From Acanthochlamys bracteata (taxonomy: Eukaryota; Streptophyta; Magnoliopsida; Pandanales; Velloziaceae), in assembly GCA_019914995.1 (NCBI GenBank), contig CM034136.1:6773270-6837269 (forward strand): a stretch of DNA of 64,000 nt, in the 5' to 3' direction. Numbering within the stretch: position 1 is the first letter of the stretch; each line of letters opens with the position of its first letter. The position numbers and the translations under genes are program-made. The notes under the pieces were generated by a model. It was not told the DNA's origin and did no database searches. It saw only the letters and a list, made by a program, of their open reading frames with translations. Positions 63,501 to 64,000 of the stretch are shown piece after piece.

Positions 63501-63774
63501 ATAGCACTAAAGAATAGCAAGCTGGAAAAGGAATCACTCCCAACTACATTTGACACAAAGGAGACAACACTTATCAAGTTGGAAATGTGAAAGATCAACA
63601 GAAAAATGGTACCTCAAGAACTTCAGAGCCCCACGGAGGGCTTGTCCGGAGGGTGTGCCGATCATATTCAAGAAAAAAGTCCCTTATCCTCTCATTTGCA
63701 GGGAATATGGTGGAGCACAGCTTTAAACGTAATCTGAAGATAGCTTTGCCATCCTCCAGATAATCCAATCTCTC
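52841..63774 (-). CDS. SPK1: SPIKE1, DOCK-family guanine exchange factor (3' part)
   Basis: Sole plant DOCK-type activator of ROP GTPases; it controls actin, ARP2/3-SCAR signalling, cell shape and trichome branching. Exons in the window, 5' to 3': 63774-63613, 63442-63335, 63236-63199, 62302-62158, 61641-61515, 61133-60940, 59919-59789, 59296-59221, 59102-58992, 57410-57228, 56931-56788, 56195-56028, 55954-55607, 55517-55185, 54467-54282, 54201-53227, 53095-52841. All phases agree; they encode 1227 residues, against about 1830 in Arabidopsis, so about 600 N-terminal residues (including the C2-like DHR1 region in part) lie beyond 64000. The C-terminal exons form the catalytic DHR2/DOCKER domain (for example ESFYKLAMAYAPVPDLHIMW, YYRVGFYGERFGKLD). 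The end AELSHYIPAILSEL is intact. Identity to SPK1 is very high and no break is seen. Confidence 0.96.
57546..57598 (+). repeat. (AT)n(GT)n microsatellite in SPIKE1 intron
   Basis: About 19 AT units followed by about 7 GT units at the left edge of the palindrome cluster. Likely highly variable in length. Confidence 0.85.
57608..57982. mobile_element. Palindromic MITE 1 in SPIKE1 intron
   Basis: A near-full-length inverted repeat. The left arm runs GGGACACTCCCTCCCTGATT, then CTCCAAATACAATCTCCACC; the right arm has the complement, GGTGGAGATTATATTTGGAG, then AAAGGGAGTGCCCGAGAGTG. The two arms meet at about 57800. TA occurs just outside both ends. Non-coding. Confidence 0.75.
58008..58334. mobile_element. 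Palindromic MITE 2 in SPIKE1 intron
   Basis: The ends AGGGGCACTATGGAGCACCG and CGGAGCCCTATAGTGCCCCT are inverted repeats of each other with few mismatches, flanked by TA. Inner arms include TTCAATCTCCACCGTTTGAT and its complement with AACGATAGAGATTGAATT. About 327 bases. Non-coding. Confidence 0.78.
58370..58742. mobile_element. Palindromic MITE 3 in SPIKE1 intron
   Basis: Same design, more diverged: the left arm has GAAGAGCACTCCCGCGCACT and the right arm has AGTGCGCAGGAGAGCCCC, with CGATCAAAATGACAC facing GTGTCATTTTGATCAAC in the centre. A short AT run marks its left edge. Confidence 0.7.
59921..60939. other. SPIKE1 intron, no feature
   Basis: About 1 kb of intron between two SPIKE1 exons. 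It has no coding similarity to SPIKE1 and no repeat that I can define. Confidence 0.5.
62310..63190. other. SPIKE1 intron with CATGCATG-rich tract
   Basis: Intronic DNA; at 62571-62765 alternating purine-pyrimidine words (ACATATGC, CATGCATGCATGATGC) make several short inverted repeats. No gene seen. Confidence 0.45.
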
Positions 63775-64000
63775 CTACAAAAGATAATCCAAAAGACGCA
63801 GTATAGTCAAACTTTAGTCAACTCCATCTTCTAGATGGATCAGCTGGCAACTTTGCACACTACAACATCAACTGCAAACATGGAATGGAAATTGAAAGAC
63901 TTGCCACAGAGGAGACAATTCTAACAAACAAATGATTCTAAATTTTAACGAACTTATGAAGTATAAAGGAATGCCATATCAAGCACAACCAAGATGGGAA

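Overview
The window is nuclear DNA of a flowering plant, most likely a eudicot. The genes have GT-AG introns and belong to plant families (WOX, NETWORKED, ALS3, RS2Z, SPIKE1, SIEL), and they are separated by AT-rich intergenic DNA full of small inverted-repeat elements. It is not prokaryotic: there are no operons, ribosome-binding sites or CRISPR arrays. The species cannot be named from the sequence alone.

Left part (1-23 kb): a WOX3/PRESSED FLOWER-type homeobox gene (minus, 2029-3190) sits in about 10 kb of otherwise gene-free DNA that holds two transposable-element relics. Next come an ATS3-like PLAT-domain gene (minus, 10568-11422) and a head-to-head gene for a 56-residue microprotein resembling animal STMP1 (plus, CDS 12667-12837). 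A frameshifted organelle-type RNA-binding gene follows (minus, 13069-15560), then an ALS3/STAR2-type aluminium-tolerance transporter subunit (plus, 16168-18352), an AT-rich cluster of small elements, and a glycine/proline-rich XYPPX-repeat protein (minus, 20800-21578).

Middle (24-42 kb): a NET2-type actin-binding protein (minus) shares a divergent promoter with an RS2Z-type SR splicing factor (plus). A decayed SET-domain methyltransferase gene (minus), an intact histone H4 gene with a 5'-UTR intron (plus), a further short coding remnant, and an intronless ABCG half-transporter (minus) follow.

Right part (43-64 kb): a SIEL/INTS4-type HEAT-repeat protein (plus), an unidentified multi-exon coding remnant (plus), an uncharacterised basic 193-residue protein (plus), and the 3' two-thirds of SPIKE1, a DOCK-family guanine nucleotide exchange factor (minus; its 5' end lies beyond 64000). 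One SPIKE1 intron carries three consecutive diverged palindromic elements.

The genes do not form a pathway or cluster; neighbours are functionally unrelated, as is normal for plant chromosomes. I found no convincing new multi-gene system. The most interesting items are the unlisted microprotein gene and its probable antisense overlap with the ATS3-like gene, the triple palindrome in SPIKE1, the two recently broken genes, and the unidentified in-frame exon chain after SIEL. Exon borders were read by eye from splice consensus, reading-frame continuity and family similarity; no alignment was run.
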